From the NCBI GenBank assembly GCA_028289405.1, contig JANQPP010000051.1, positions 1 to 64,000 on the forward strand: a stretch of DNA of 64,000 bases. Direction: 5' to 3'. Position numbers and translations under genes: made by a program. This DNA is from Pirellulales bacterium. GTDB lineage: Bacteria; Planctomycetota; Planctomycetia; Pirellulales; JANQPP01. Shown piece by piece: positions 27,492-36,980 of this stretch (positions within the stretch are counted from its first letter, which is position 1; each line of letters begins with the position of its first letter). Under the pieces are notes generated by a model. The model saw nothing but the letters and a program-made list of their open reading frames with translations. It made no database searches and was not told the DNA's origin.

Positions 27492-28508
27492 TTATGGTTT
27501 CTCTTTACCGAGCAGACCGTTGAAGACCAGGGCCACCATCAGCACGGCACCCATGAGGAGCGGTCGGGCATAGTCGTCGATCCAATCGATCTGGTTGAGC
27601 CCGACTTTCAGTACGCTGAAGGTCAGCACACCGATCAGCGTTTTGCCCATGCCTCCCACGCCGCCGAAGAGGCTCGTGCCGCCGAGGACGACGCAGGCCA
27701 CGGCGCTGAGCAACAGATCGGCGTTTTGATCGAGGCTCACGCTGTTGAGCCGGCCGGCGTTCATCAACCCACCGACACCCGCGGTCGCGGCGCTGATCGT
27801 GAGACAGCCCACCACGACGGCGTGGCAACGCACCCCGGCCAGCCGCGCGGCCTGGCGATTTCCGCCTGTCATATAGACGTACCGGCCAAAGCGCGTATGT
27901 GCCAGAACTAAGTGTCCCAAAAGCATGATCACCGCCGCCACGATCGCGCTGTAAGGCAGCATCAGCCGGTCCGTCAGTTCGATGCCGTGGTTGCCGATCG
28001 TTTCCAGAAGTTTGGGGACTTCAAATTTCACGCTCTTGGTGAGATAGCGGGACATGCCGTCGGCAATGTTCATCATCGCCAAAGTGATAATAAAGCTCGG
28101 CAGCGCGGACCACACGGTGAGCAGCCCGGAGAGCATGCCCAGAGCGCACACGCTGGCCAGCGGCACGGCCAGTGTCACGGCGATGGCCCAGATGGGAGCC
28201 ACATTCTCTCCACCAGGCCCCGCGGCGAAGGGGCACTCAAACAGCCAGCCGCAAAAACAGGCCGTCCACAGCGCGAGCATGCCCACGGCCAAATCGATTT
28301 CCGCGCACAACAGCACGAACGTCAAACCAGCCGCCACGACGGCCAGCACGGATCCCTGGCTGAGAATCTGCATTAGCGTGGCCGGTTTGGTGAAACTCGA
28401 GGTCGCGAAGGAAAAGAACAAGACCAACAGGCCCAAGCTAGCCAAAGGCGCGATGTCACGCGACTGCCACACAGGTAACCGGCTACGGATTTCGGAATTG
28501 GACGTCAT
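27492..28508 (-). CDS. Sugar ABC transporter permease (RbsC-like)
   Basis: 338 residues with about nine or ten transmembrane segments. The family signature is visible in GGLMNAGRLNSVSLDQNADL and the following VVLGGTSLFGGVGGMGKTLI, which resemble ribose/xylose-type permeases. It is the third gene of an import operon: binding protein (30111-31175), ATPase (28559-30103) and this permease, with 50 bases between the ATPase stop and this start. ATG 28508 is preferred over 28565, which would lie inside the end of the ATPase gene. Confidence 0.92.
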   Translation of the reverse strand: MTSNSEIRSRLPVWQSRDIAPLASLGLLVLFFSFATSSFTKPATLMQILSQGSVLAVVAAGLTFVLLCAEIDLAVGMLALWTACFCGWLFECPFAAGPGGENVAPIWAIAVTLAVPLASVCALGMLSGLLTVWSALPSFIITLAMMNIADGMSRYLTKSVKFEVPKLLETIGNHGIELTDRLMLPYSAIVAAVIMLLGHLVLAHTRFGRYVYMTGGNRQAARLAGVRCHAVVVGCLTISAATAGVGGLMNAGRLNSVSLDQNADLLLSAVACVVLGGTSLFGGVGGMGKTLIGVLTFSVLKVGLNQIDWIDDYARPLLMGAVLMVALVFNGLLGKEKP

Positions 28509-28558
28509 GTTTTCTTCAATAAGGAATCGTGCGAATTTGACACCGTGACTCCAACATG

Positions 28559-30103
28559 TCAGCAATGCTTCATGAGATCCGCTTTGGTCACGAAAGTGTC
28601 TTGGAATTCATGAGCCATTTTCCCTCGGCTCATGACGAGGATGCGGTCGGCGTGGGCCATGACCAATTCTGGTTCCGTCGAAGCGAGAATGATTGCCGTC
28701 CCTTTTTTCTTGAGGTCACCCACCAGAGCCATGACTTCCTCTTTGGCCCGGACATCCATGCCCCGCGTCGGCTCCTCTAGCACCAATACCTTGACCGGTC
28801 CGAGGAGCCATTTGGCGAGCACGACTTTTTGTTGATTGCCGCCAGAGAGTTGCCCGGCCAACAGGCGAGGAGCCGCGGGGCCGCATCCCACTTGCCGCAA
28901 CAACGGTTCGGAGAGGCGAATTTCCGGTGCGGCCCGCAACCAACGGGGCATGCAGCGGCGCAGATGGGCCAAGGTCACATTTTTGTAGATTTCGGTATCG
29001 TGAACGAGCGACTCGGCGCGATCCGCCGCCACGAGTACAACTCCCGCACGAATCGCCGCCGATACGTTGCCTCCACGTAACATCTTGTCTTCGATCCACA
29101 CTTTGCCGGAATGTAACGGAACCGCATTGGCGATAGCATGCGCCAATTCTTGATGCCCTGCTCCGGCGTAGCCATAGATGCCCAGACATTCACCGGGCGC
29201 GACCTCCAAATGGACCTCTTGAAAAACGCGTCGCCGCGAGGCATTTTCCAGCCGCAACACGGGCGGGTCGCTCGTCCGCTGGGGCAATTGAAGTCCTGTT
29301 TCATACCCCACTTCCGTATCGGAGAGGGCATGCCCCAGCATCGTGTGAATGACTTCGTGCTTGTCGAGCTGTGAAGTGGACGCGGTTTCCACGCGGCGGC
29401 CATCCCGGAGAATCGTGACCTGATCGCAGAGGCTCAGCACGTCTTCGATGAAGTGGCTGATGAACACGATCGCCACGCCACTCTCTTTCAATCGCCGAAT
29501 AAGCTGAAACAGGCGAGCACATTCGGGCGGGCTGAGAGAACTGGTCGGCTCATCCAATATCACAATTCGCGCGCCGCGGTGGATCCCTCGTGCAATTTCC
29601 ACGGACTGCCGTACGACAAGCGGAAACTGGCCTAAAGGCCGCCGCACGTCGACATCAATGTCCAGTTCCCGCAAGTAGCGCGTGGCGAGGCGATACATCT
29701 CTCCCCAAGCAATGCGTCCTCCCCAGCCAACTGGCTGACGCCCCAAAAAAAGATTCTCGGCGACCGAAAGCGCATTCACGCCGGAAAGTTCCTGGTACAC
29801 CATCGAGATCCCCAGCCGCAGCGAATCTTGAGGGCTGCTGATGCGAATCGGGGAACCGTCGAGCAGGAGTTGGCCAGTGTAATGCGTGTGAGCGCCGGCC
29901 AGGATTTTCATGAGCGAGCTTTTGCCCGCGCCGTTCGATCCCACGATCCCGTGAATCTCTCCAGGCTCAAGCTGGAAATTGACCCCATCCAGGGCCACGG
30001 TGCCTCCAAACCGCAGACGAACGTCTCGGCATTCCAGCAGGGCCGCCGCGCCACTATCGGAGATGCTTGACGAGGCTGGCGAGTGGGATTGCTCGGCTAC
30101 CAT
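28559..30103 (-). CDS. Sugar ABC transporter ATP-binding protein (RbsA/MglA-like)
   Basis: 514 residues with two fused nucleotide-binding domains, as in RbsA/XylG/MglA. Domain 1 has Walker A GIVGSNGAGKSSLMKIL and Walker B IVILDEPTSSLSP. Domain 2 has a degenerate Walker A (GYAGAGHQELA), as is usual for the second half of this family, the signature LSGGNQQKVVLAKWL and VLVLEEPTRGMDV, where the usual Asp of Walker B is Glu. It energises uptake of a sugar or sugar-like substrate. It follows the binding-protein gene by seven bases and so belongs to the same transcript. Confidence 0.94.
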   Translation of the reverse strand: MVAEQSHSPASSSISDSGAAALLECRDVRLRFGGTVALDGVNFQLEPGEIHGIVGSNGAGKSSLMKILAGAHTHYTGQLLLDGSPIRISSPQDSLRLGISMVYQELSGVNALSVAENLFLGRQPVGWGGRIAWGEMYRLATRYLRELDIDVDVRRPLGQFPLVVRQSVEIARGIHRGARIVILDEPTSSLSPPECARLFQLIRRLKESGVAIVFISHFIEDVLSLCDQVTILRDGRRVETASTSQLDKHEVIHTMLGHALSDTEVGYETGLQLPQRTSDPPVLRLENASRRRVFQEVHLEVAPGECLGIYGYAGAGHQELAHAIANAVPLHSGKVWIEDKMLRGGNVSAAIRAGVVLVAADRAESLVHDTEIYKNVTLAHLRRCMPRWLRAAPEIRLSEPLLRQVGCGPAAPRLLAGQLSGGNQQKVVLAKWLLGPVKVLVLEEPTRGMDVRAKEEVMALVGDLKKKGTAIILASTEPELVMAHADRILVMSRGKMAHEFQDTFVTKADLMKHC

Positions 30104-30110
30104 CGCGTAC

Positions 30111-31175
30111 TCAAACCAGGCAATGCTTGGGGTCGGCCAGGTAGAGCATGGCGTCTAGATTACCTGCTTCTTGGGATACCAACGGGCCGGGGGTAATGAT
30201 TTCCAGCGGCAGTTGGTCCACTTTTTCCCCATTACGAACAATGAATTGGCCGATGGCAAGCGCCGTCATATGAATCAGGCAGACCGGATTGACCGTCGTG
30301 GCGGCCAGGGTTCCCTCGCGAATCGCCGCCAGCCCCTCTTTCTGTCCATCCACGGCAGTGACCACCATCTTCTCATGCGGCGTCCCTTCCAACGCGGGCA
30401 AACAGGCGAGTGCCATGTCGTCGCTGTGAAAGAACGCGCCCGCGATCGGGTCGCGATGCTGATCGAGCAGAGCCTCGAACGTGTCTCGGGCCTTTTGCTT
30501 CTTCCAGTCACACCAACGGATGCCTCCGCCCACGACTTCCACGTCGCCAAAATCGGCGAGTGCCTTTTCAAAGCCTCGCATGCGTCCCTGCGCCCCAGAA
30601 TGAGCCGACAGTCCACCGATGTGGATCACCTTGCCGCTGCCGCCGATCCGCTCCAGCATATAGCGGGAACTCGATTCGCCCATGAATTCCTGGTCTGGAG
30701 TTACGTGCGTCCAGACTCCCACGTCGCGCATCTCATCTGGTTCGACGAGGAGTTGGTCCATGGAGATCACGGGCACGTTCCGCTTCTTGAGTTGCCGGAC
30801 CGGCTCGGCGAGCGAGTCCGTTTGCACGGCTTGGAAGCAGCAAAAATCCCAATCATCGTCCACGATGAGATCGATTTTGTCCCGCTGCTTTTGTGGGTCG
30901 AACAGCCCATCGAACCATTCGATCTCCACGTTGAGGAGTTGTCCCCAAAGTTCGGCGGTATCCTTGCCCAACTTGCACCACGTGCTTTGCAAACCGGCAT
31001 TGGAGAATGCCGCCCGCAGTCGTCGGTTTCCACCGTCAGGTCCAGGATTCGCTGCCGTTTGCGTCTGTGGCTGACAACCGCTGGCCATGAGCGCCGCCAC
31101 TCCGAGCCCGCCTCCCCAAGCGATGTTGTCAAAAAAACCGCGGCGTGACGTACCGGCATCTGGTTTTTCCGCCAT
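30111..31175 (-). CDS. Sugar ABC transporter substrate-binding protein (Tat lipoprotein candidate)
   Basis: 354 residues. The N terminus has a twin-arginine motif (SRRGFFDN) and a lipobox-like ALMASGC, so export through Tat with lipid anchoring is plausible. The mature protein has the periplasmic sugar-binding fold of family PBP1_ABC: LIVDDDWDFCCFQAVQTDS, VPVISMDQLL, VIHIGGLSAHSGAQGRMRGF and DPIAGAFFHSDDMALACL, where the second half ends in VTAVDGQKEGLAAIREG. The substrate is not predictable. ATG 31175 is preferred (GAGG, five bases spacing); an upstream ATG at 31244 also has AAGG. First gene of the import operon. Confidence 0.9.
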   Translation of the reverse strand: MAEKPDAGTSRRGFFDNIAWGGGLGVAALMASGCQPQTQTAANPGPDGGNRRLRAAFSNAGLQSTWCKLGKDTAELWGQLLNVEIEWFDGLFDPQKQRDKIDLIVDDDWDFCCFQAVQTDSLAEPVRQLKKRNVPVISMDQLLVEPDEMRDVGVWTHVTPDQEFMGESSSRYMLERIGGSGKVIHIGGLSAHSGAQGRMRGFEKALADFGDVEVVGGGIRWCDWKKQKARDTFEALLDQHRDPIAGAFFHSDDMALACLPALEGTPHEKMVVTAVDGQKEGLAAIREGTLAATTVNPVCLIHMTALAIGQFIVRNGEKVDQLPLEIITPGPLVSQEAGNLDAMLYLADPKHCLV

Positions 31176-31520
31176 GCCAACCTCATGGTAATCGCCGCCC
31201 GTGTGGTCCGGCGTTGCTTGTTCCGTGGAATGTGGGTGGTCCATCTGAAGTAACCTTGTGTGGATGCCTAGCGGCAAGAAACGGGGAAGAATCTCGGCGT
31301 ATCGAACTTTCTGCCGCGTAAGCCGTTGCCTCAAACAGAAACGGATGGCGGAGACAGATCCTTAACCTGTACTGCACACGGAGGAAGGTCAAGCGATTCT
31401 AAAAGAAAATGAGGAATTCCGCGCGAAGCGGAAATTGCCTAGTCTGGCTAAATGGAATTCCCTCGTTTGGTTCCCGACGGAAGATCTCAGCTCATCACCC
31501 GTTACACTTGGCGGCATGCG
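31176..31520. other. Intergenic region, 345 bases
   Basis: Region between the typA stop and the binding-protein start. It must contain the promoter of the sugar import operon; I see no clear -35/-10 pair. Upstream in-frame ATGs exist at 31244 and 31334, so part of the stretch could be translated if the binding protein starts earlier. No repeat or RNA gene is seen. Confidence 0.5.
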
Positions 31521-33338
31521 TCAAGAAGCGCGTTTGCGAGCCGCGCGGCGGCGATCCGCTTCCGTCAAAAGGATTTTTCGCAGCCGAATGTTGTTGGGCG
31601 TTACCTCGACCAATTCATCTTCTTCGATGTACTCCAAGGCGGCTTCCAGGGAAAGCCGGCGCGGAGGCTTGAGCAGAATGTTGTCATCCCTGCCGGCGGC
31701 GCGAATGTTCGTAAGCTTCTTCTCCTTGGTGGGATTGACCGGCATGTCCCCGCTCCGGCTGTTCTCTCCCACGATCATGCCTTCGTAGACATCGTCGCCT
31801 GGCGCGATGAACATTTCCGCCCGTTCCTGCAAATTATCGAGGCCGAACGCGACCGCCTTTCCCGTGACGGTCGACACCAGCACCCCGTTGGCACGTCCTG
31901 GCATGTCACCTTCCCAAGGGCGGTACGCCTCGAAGCGGTGATGCATCAGCGCCTCCCCTTGCGTGGCATTCAACAGCCGGGTCCGCAGTCCGATCAAGCC
32001 GCGCGCGGGAACGGTGAAGTGCAACGTGATGAATGAACCCCGTGGATTCATGTGGGCAAGTTGCCCGCGGCGCCCGCCAACCAATTCCATGACCGGGCCG
32101 ACTTTGTCCTCGGGCACCTCCACGACCAGCGATTCGAAGGGCTCCTCCTTACGGCCTTCGTGCTCACGAAAGATGACGTGTGGCTTGCCGATGGAAAGCT
32201 CGTATCCCTCGCGGCGCATGGTTTCAATCAGAATCGCCAAATGCAATACGCCCCGTCCCGCCACGATGAAATTGTCCGACCCGGGCTGAGGCCGCACGCG
32301 GAGCGCGACATTTCGCTCCAGTTCCCGTTCGAGGCGTTCGCGGAGGTGACGGTTTGTGACGTATTTCCCTTCGCGTCCGGAAAAGGGGGACGTGTTGGCC
32401 CCGAAGACCATTTCCAATGTGGGCGCGTCGACTTCGATCCTGGGCAGCGCTCGAGGGGATGCAGGATTGCAAATCGTGTCTCCGATCTCGACATCCGGCA
32501 ATCCCACCACCGCCACGATATCGCCGGCGGTGGCTTCCTCGACTTCGTGCCGGCCCAGTTTGTCGAACAGATTCAGGGCGGCGATTTTCCCCGACGTTTC
32601 CTGACCGTCCGATTGTAACAGGGTCACCGCGTTCCCGGCCGCTACTTTTCCCGCTTGAATTCGGCCAATGGCGATGCGGCCCACGTACGAGGACCAATCC
32701 AAGGTGGCCACCATCATTTGAAACGGCTGCTCCAGTTCCACATCCGGTCCGGGAACATGTTCCAGGACCAAATCCATGAGCGGTTCCATGGACGTGCCCG
32801 GCCTGGCGGGATCGAGAGTCGCGAATCCTTCCCGGGCACTGGCGAAGACGTAAGGAAAATCGGCGAGGTCATCGTCAGCACCCAAATCCAAGAACAGCTC
32901 GAACGTGTCGTTCAAGGCGTCTTGAGGGCGGGCATCCGGGCGGTCAATCTTGTTGATTACGACGACCGGTTTGAGGCCGAACCGCAGGGCTTTGGAGAGC
33001 ACGTAGCGGGTTTGCGGCATCGGTCCCTCGGCGGCATCGATGAGCACGAGCGCTCCGTCGGCCATCCGCAACACGCGCTCCACTTCTCCGCCGAAATCGG
33101 CGTGGCCCGGCGTGTCGATCAAGTTGATTTTGATTCCGCGATACGGCAGGGCGATGTTCTTGGCCAGAATCGTGATACCGCGTTCGCGTTCCAACTCATT
33201 GGAATCCAGGATCCGTTCGCCGGAAAGCTGGCTCTCCCGGAACTGTCCGCTTTGCCGCAGCAGGCAATCGACGAGCGTCGTCTTGCCGTGATCCACGTGT
33301 GCGATGATCGCAATGTTTCGCAAGTCTGTGCGTTGCAT
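31521..33338 (-). CDS. typA: Translational GTPase TypA/BipA
   Basis: 605 residues, the usual length. G1 is IIAHVDHGKTTLVDCLL; G2 is in ERERGITILAKNIA; G3 is INLIDTPGHADFGGEVERVL; G4 is VVINKIDRPDARPQD. Elongation-factor-like domain II and the TypA-specific C-terminal domain (MNPRGSFITLHFTVPARGLI, RADRRRAARK-type basic tail) follow. It binds ribosomes and affects assembly and stress adaptation. ATG 33338 matches the family N terminus (MQRTDLRNIAII). Confidence 0.97.
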   Translation of the reverse strand: MQRTDLRNIAIIAHVDHGKTTLVDCLLRQSGQFRESQLSGERILDSNELERERGITILAKNIALPYRGIKINLIDTPGHADFGGEVERVLRMADGALVLIDAAEGPMPQTRYVLSKALRFGLKPVVVINKIDRPDARPQDALNDTFELFLDLGADDDLADFPYVFASAREGFATLDPARPGTSMEPLMDLVLEHVPGPDVELEQPFQMMVATLDWSSYVGRIAIGRIQAGKVAAGNAVTLLQSDGQETSGKIAALNLFDKLGRHEVEEATAGDIVAVVGLPDVEIGDTICNPASPRALPRIEVDAPTLEMVFGANTSPFSGREGKYVTNRHLRERLERELERNVALRVRPQPGSDNFIVAGRGVLHLAILIETMRREGYELSIGKPHVIFREHEGRKEEPFESLVVEVPEDKVGPVMELVGGRRGQLAHMNPRGSFITLHFTVPARGLIGLRTRLLNATQGEALMHHRFEAYRPWEGDMPGRANGVLVSTVTGKAVAFGLDNLQERAEMFIAPGDDVYEGMIVGENSRSGDMPVNPTKEKKLTNIRAAGRDDNILLKPPRRLSLEAALEYIEEDELVEVTPNNIRLRKILLTEADRRRAARKRAS

Positions 33339-33493
33339 ACTCTGTTCTCGTACCGGCAACTACCGGGTTCGGTTCAGGACTGGCAGCATCGCCCGTCTTG
33401 AATCCTGCATGGTCAAAAGATGTGAGGTGAAGGACGCGGCGCGCATGACACGCTGGGCCGGCCTTTGCAAAATTGCCTGGACGAAACGTCTCC

Positions 33494-34825
33494 TCACGGC
33501 TCGGCAATACAGTAGAGCGTGGAAAACGTTCGCAGATAAAGGTGCCCATTGGAAACCGCCGGGCATGCCGTGAGCGGCCCAGGCAGCCGGTTCTGGGAGA
33601 CGATTTCAAATTCCCGACCGGTTTTCACGACCGTGACCGTGCCATTTCGTGCGGACAGGTAAACGTGGCCGTCCGCGTAGAGAGGAGAGGCCCGATGCCG
33701 GTCTCGCTCGGTACGCTCGCGGTAGATTTCTTGACCCGTGTCCGCGTCCAGACAGAGCAAATCGCCGTTCTCACGACAGAGGTAGACGAGGTCATCCACG
33801 ACCAGCGGGGAAGGGACATCCGGCGTATTGTCGGTGCGCGTCCATAACCGATACTCCCGCGATTCGGTGATATCGCCTTGAGCCTGGGGATCCAATGCCA
33901 GCACGGGGCCGTTCTTGGCTGAAGGGACGACGATCAAGCCGGATGTGGGAACTGGCGATGCCACGAACCGAAGTGTAGGATTGTAATTGCCTCGAGGATT
34001 CATACCTCCGCATCGCCAGAGTTCGCTGCCGTCTTGAAGATCGTGAGCGACAACGTAATCCGCCCCGTGGCTGATCAAAAACGAACGCTCGCCATCTTCG
34101 TAAAGCGTAGGCGAGGCGTAGGAATGCAGGCACTCTTCAATCGCGTCACTAGGCCGATCTTGCCGCCAAACCACTTCGCCCGTGTGCTTGTCGAGGGCGA
34201 TAATCCAAGCTCCATTGGTGTGAATGAGCTGCAAATAGAGACGATCATCATGCAGGACGGGCGTGGACGTGATGCCGAAGGCGATGTCGATTTCACCAAA
34301 TCGATCTTCGAGCGAATATTGCCAAACCTGGCGGCCAGCAAAATCGTAACAGCCTAGTACACCGTTCCCCATGAGCGACCAGACGTGCGTGCCGTCCGTG
34401 CAGGGAGAGGGTGAAGCCAGGTTGGCTTCATCGTTGCGGATCGGCCGGTTGCCTCCCCCGAGGTCTCTTTTCCAAAGCCGGTTGCCATCCGTGGACACGG
34501 CCATCAACACGAGCCGGTCTTCTTCCGCCGCCGTGAGGAATAGGTGATCTTCCCAGATCACCGGCGTGGCTCCCGCCGGACCGGGCATTTCGAGTTGCCA
34601 GGCGATGTTTGTCCGTGGGCCCCACAAGATAGGAATATCGGTCTCGTGACAAATGCCATCGAGTGTCGGACCCCGCCACTGCGGCCAATTGTCGGCGAAA
34701 CTCGATGCGGCACATGCGAAAACCGTAAGGAACGCCAATAAGAGGAGTACTCGATGTTGATTGAGCTTGTCCCAACGAGCCGGCGGGAAGTTACGGAAAA
34801 TCGTGCGGTGATATTTGTGGTTCAT
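33494..34825 (-). CDS. PQQ-like beta-propeller protein, secreted
   Basis: 443 residues. A signal peptide (VLLLLAFLTVFACAASSFA) is followed by NWPQWRGPTLDGICHETDIP, the QWRGP motif typical for planctomycete PQQ_2/outer-membrane-assembly-like propellers. Propeller blades repeat patterns such as IALDKHTGEVVWRQ, LALDPQAQGD and LLCLDADTGQEIYRERT. There is no evidence for bound PQQ. The paralogue cut by the right window edge shares the design. It is followed by typA and preceded by scpB in the same direction. Confidence 0.9.
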   Translation of the reverse strand: MNHKYHRTIFRNFPPARWDKLNQHRVLLLLAFLTVFACAASSFADNWPQWRGPTLDGICHETDIPILWGPRTNIAWQLEMPGPAGATPVIWEDHLFLTAAEEDRLVLMAVSTDGNRLWKRDLGGGNRPIRNDEANLASPSPCTDGTHVWSLMGNGVLGCYDFAGRQVWQYSLEDRFGEIDIAFGITSTPVLHDDRLYLQLIHTNGAWIIALDKHTGEVVWRQDRPSDAIEECLHSYASPTLYEDGERSFLISHGADYVVAHDLQDGSELWRCGGMNPRGNYNPTLRFVASPVPTSGLIVVPSAKNGPVLALDPQAQGDITESREYRLWTRTDNTPDVPSPLVVDDLVYLCRENGDLLCLDADTGQEIYRERTERDRHRASPLYADGHVYLSARNGTVTVVKTGREFEIVSQNRLPGPLTACPAVSNGHLYLRTFSTLYCIAEP

Positions 34826-34988
34826 GCTGAGAGGAAATCTTTGCTTCTGTGCCCGAGATTAGAGCCTACGCAGTCGAATGGAAGCGTGATCGACATCATG
34901 TTCCGGCGGACTAAAGCAGTGTCCCGCATGCCCTTTCTAGGGTCAAGCTGTTCCATCGCTGGGTAGCGGAAGGAGATAATTTTACGGC

Positions 34989-35735
34989 CTAATCGGCAGC
35001 CATTTCCTGTGGACGAGGCAAATCTTGCAAGCTCGTTAGGCCGAACACTTCCAAGAAACGAGGTGCCGTGGCATAGCGAACTGTTTCATCCGTTCCTTCA
35101 ACGCCCAGCACGACTTGCAGCAATTGCCGGCGGACAAGATTAGCCAAAATGGCCCGCGAGGGATGGCCACGGAGCTCCGTGATTTCCGCCTCGGTCAGTT
35201 CTCCACGGTAGGCCAAGAGCGACAGAATTTCCATCGCGGCTTGGGACAACCGGACACCGCGCTCACGTCCTAGTACGTTTTGCTGAAGTCGCTCGAAACG
35301 CGGCTCCAATTCCAGGACGTATCCCGCGTCCTTGCGCAAGATGCGATACGGACAGTGGTTGCTTTTGTAGGTTTGATTCAATTCGGCGACGAATCCTTCG
35401 ACTTCTGCTTCGTCGACGCCTCGGATGGCGGACGCCAGTTCCTCCGCCGTGATACCTCGCCCGTCATCCGTGCCGACGAATAGGATGGCCTCCACAATGC
35501 CCTTGGGCGTGGCCGCCGGATCATCCGCGAACGGCGCGTCGTCCCCGTCTGTGTGGTGAAGTTCCGGAGATTCTGCTTTCTCAGAGCCTTTTGGGGCACT
35601 GGAACTACCGCCCAGCAGTTTGGCGAAGGCGGTCGTCATCCGCTCCAGCGAAAGCGAGCGCGGCTTGGCATTCGCTTCCGAAGCATCTGCCTCGGAAGCC
35701 GAAGAGGTCGGGCGATCGGGATCCATGGAATCCAT
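34989..35735 (-). CDS. scpB: Segregation and condensation protein ScpB
   Basis: 248 residues. An N-terminal acidic, disordered extension of about 85 residues is followed by the winged-helix ScpB domain: IVEAILFVGTDDGRGITAEE, LNQTYKSNHCPYRILRKDAG, LSQAAMEILSLLAYRGELTEAEI and RQLLQVVLGVEGTDETVRYAT. ScpB acts with ScpA as the kleisin-associated part of the SMC complex in chromosome segregation. scpA is not adjacent. A second ATG at 35726 is possible. Confidence 0.93.
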   Translation of the reverse strand: MDSMDPDRPTSSASEADASEANAKPRSLSLERMTTAFAKLLGGSSSAPKGSEKAESPELHHTDGDDAPFADDPAATPKGIVEAILFVGTDDGRGITAEELASAIRGVDEAEVEGFVAELNQTYKSNHCPYRILRKDAGYVLELEPRFERLQQNVLGRERGVRLSQAAMEILSLLAYRGELTEAEITELRGHPSRAILANLVRRQLLQVVLGVEGTDETVRYATAPRFLEVFGLTSLQDLPRPQEMAAD

Positions 35736-35751
35736 GCTGGCGTTGGAATAA

Positions 35752-35888
35752 CTAGTGCTCTGTCATGGTCAAAACTTGGGGTTGATGCCTTTGAGCAGAG
35801 CACTAGGTACTTGCTGGCCGCCGAACCACTTACGTGTTCGGCGGTCGTGCTTTGCCAACCCCAACCATTGGTTTTGACAAAGCACTAG
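35752..35888. mobile_element. MITE-like element with terminal inverted repeats, 137 bp
   Basis: The left end reads CTAGTGCTCTGTCA and the right end, read on the other strand, CTAGTGCTTTGTCA; the two ends share an imperfect inverted repeat of about 30 bases, including a further TTGGGGTTG block. A second inverted copy of CTAGTGCTCTG lies inside (35796-35806). A perfect 9-bp hairpin (CCGCCGAAC 35818-35826 / GTTCGGCGG 35836-35844) is nested in the element. There is no transposase. It lies between the ends of two leftward genes. This resembles a non-autonomous transposon end pair; a genome-wide family is inference. Confidence 0.65.
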
Positions 35889-35904
35889 CGCCCAGGGTGA
35901 TCGC

Positions 35905-36756
35905 TTACCCGCCACGGCGGGACCACTCGTTCCGCATGAATTCGAGCGCGTCGCGGGAAAGCTGTTCCTCGCTTTCGTACATGCGGCGCCAGATTTTCGT
36001 GGCCGCGACCAAGGCGGGCAAGGCCAATCCGAACGCCTCGACGGTGAACCAGCCGTCGTAGCCGACCTCTTTGAGCGTGTTGAAGTTGGTTTCCCAATCC
36101 ACATTCCCCACTCCGGGCGTGCTGCGGTCATTTTCCGAGATATGCACATGGCAGAGGTGAGGCGCGGCGGTACGAATCGCTTCATCGATTTTCTTTTCCT
36201 CGATGTTCGCGTGAAACGTGTCGTACATCATTTGGCAGGCGGGCTGGCCGACATCTTGCACGAACCTTGCTGTGTCCGCCGCTGAATTCAAGAAGTACGT
36301 TTCGAAACGATTGAGATATTCCACGCCCAGCGTGACGCCCACTTTTTCCGCGTACTCCGCCGTTCGGTTCATGGACTCGACGCCCCACTTCCACTCATCG
36401 CCAGTGGGCCCCTGGCCGGAAAACAGGCCCAAGGTGGAGTGATATGGCCCCACCAAGATCTGAACTCCTGCCGCTTGGCAGCAGTCCAGCGTTCGTTGGT
36501 TCAATTCGACCCCTTTGGCCCGAATGGCCGCGTCGGGGCTAATCGGATTATCCGCTTCTCCCCGCACGGTGACGGCAGTACGCTCCAGCCCTAGGTCATC
36601 CAGACGCTTTCCCCAGGCGGCATATTTTTCGGGATCGAGTTCGAAGATGGGAAGTTCCACGCCGTCGTAGCCTTGGCGTTTGATCATTTCCAGCACGGGC
36701 AGGATCCCGTCGTGCAGGCTGTCCGTCCAGAGCAGCAAATTCATGCCGAATTTCAT
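35905..36756 (-). CDS. Sugar phosphate isomerase/epimerase (TIM barrel)
   Basis: 283 residues. The fold is that of the xylose isomerase-like/AP endonuclease 2 superfamily, near D-tagatose 3-epimerase: MKFGMNLLLWTDSLHD, GYDGVELPIFELDPE, CQAAGVQILVGPYHS, VTLGVEYLNRFETYFLNSA (Glu in G-V-E-Y), MMYDTFHANIEEKKID (Asp/His metal site), HVHISENDRSTPGVGNVDW and GYDGWFTVEAFG (last metal Glu). The four metal ligands therefore look complete. ATG 36756 starts the barrel; a reading to 36792 adds twelve residues. Role in sugar catabolism is inferred from the family. Confidence 0.92.
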   Translation of the reverse strand: MKFGMNLLLWTDSLHDGILPVLEMIKRQGYDGVELPIFELDPEKYAAWGKRLDDLGLERTAVTVRGEADNPISPDAAIRAKGVELNQRTLDCCQAAGVQILVGPYHSTLGLFSGQGPTGDEWKWGVESMNRTAEYAEKVGVTLGVEYLNRFETYFLNSAADTARFVQDVGQPACQMMYDTFHANIEEKKIDEAIRTAAPHLCHVHISENDRSTPGVGNVDWETNFNTLKEVGYDGWFTVEAFGLALPALVAATKIWRRMYESEEQLSRDALEFMRNEWSRRGG

Positions 36757-36871
36757 GCCAAGGGTCTCCTCAGGCGGTGGAAGGTCGGTCAACTAACGCT
36801 GACTTTTGAAAACGTGCTGATCAATTTCATGCGGAATCGTCCCGCGACGGACGATCAACTTTGCGTCCCAA

Positions 36872-36909
36872 TATACAAAAATCCCCCGCGTGCATCACGC
36901 GGGGGATTT
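36872..36909 (-). terminator. Rho-independent terminator behind the beta-propeller/dockerin gene
   Basis: A perfect 14-bp inverted repeat (36879-36892 / 36896-36909, core CCCCCGCG/CGCGGGGG) has a 3-base loop, and on the minus strand it is followed by T5GTATATT. It lies about 70 bases after the leftward gene ending at 36981 and before the epimerase gene, so it ends the upstream transcript. The inverted repeat is symmetric, but only the minus strand has the T tract directly after it in good form. Confidence 0.9.
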
Positions 36910-36980
36910 AACGAAGCGATTCGGCTATTTCGGGAAAGCACAGGCTGTTCAGCCTTCATGCTTCCGAGGAAGTCCACTCA

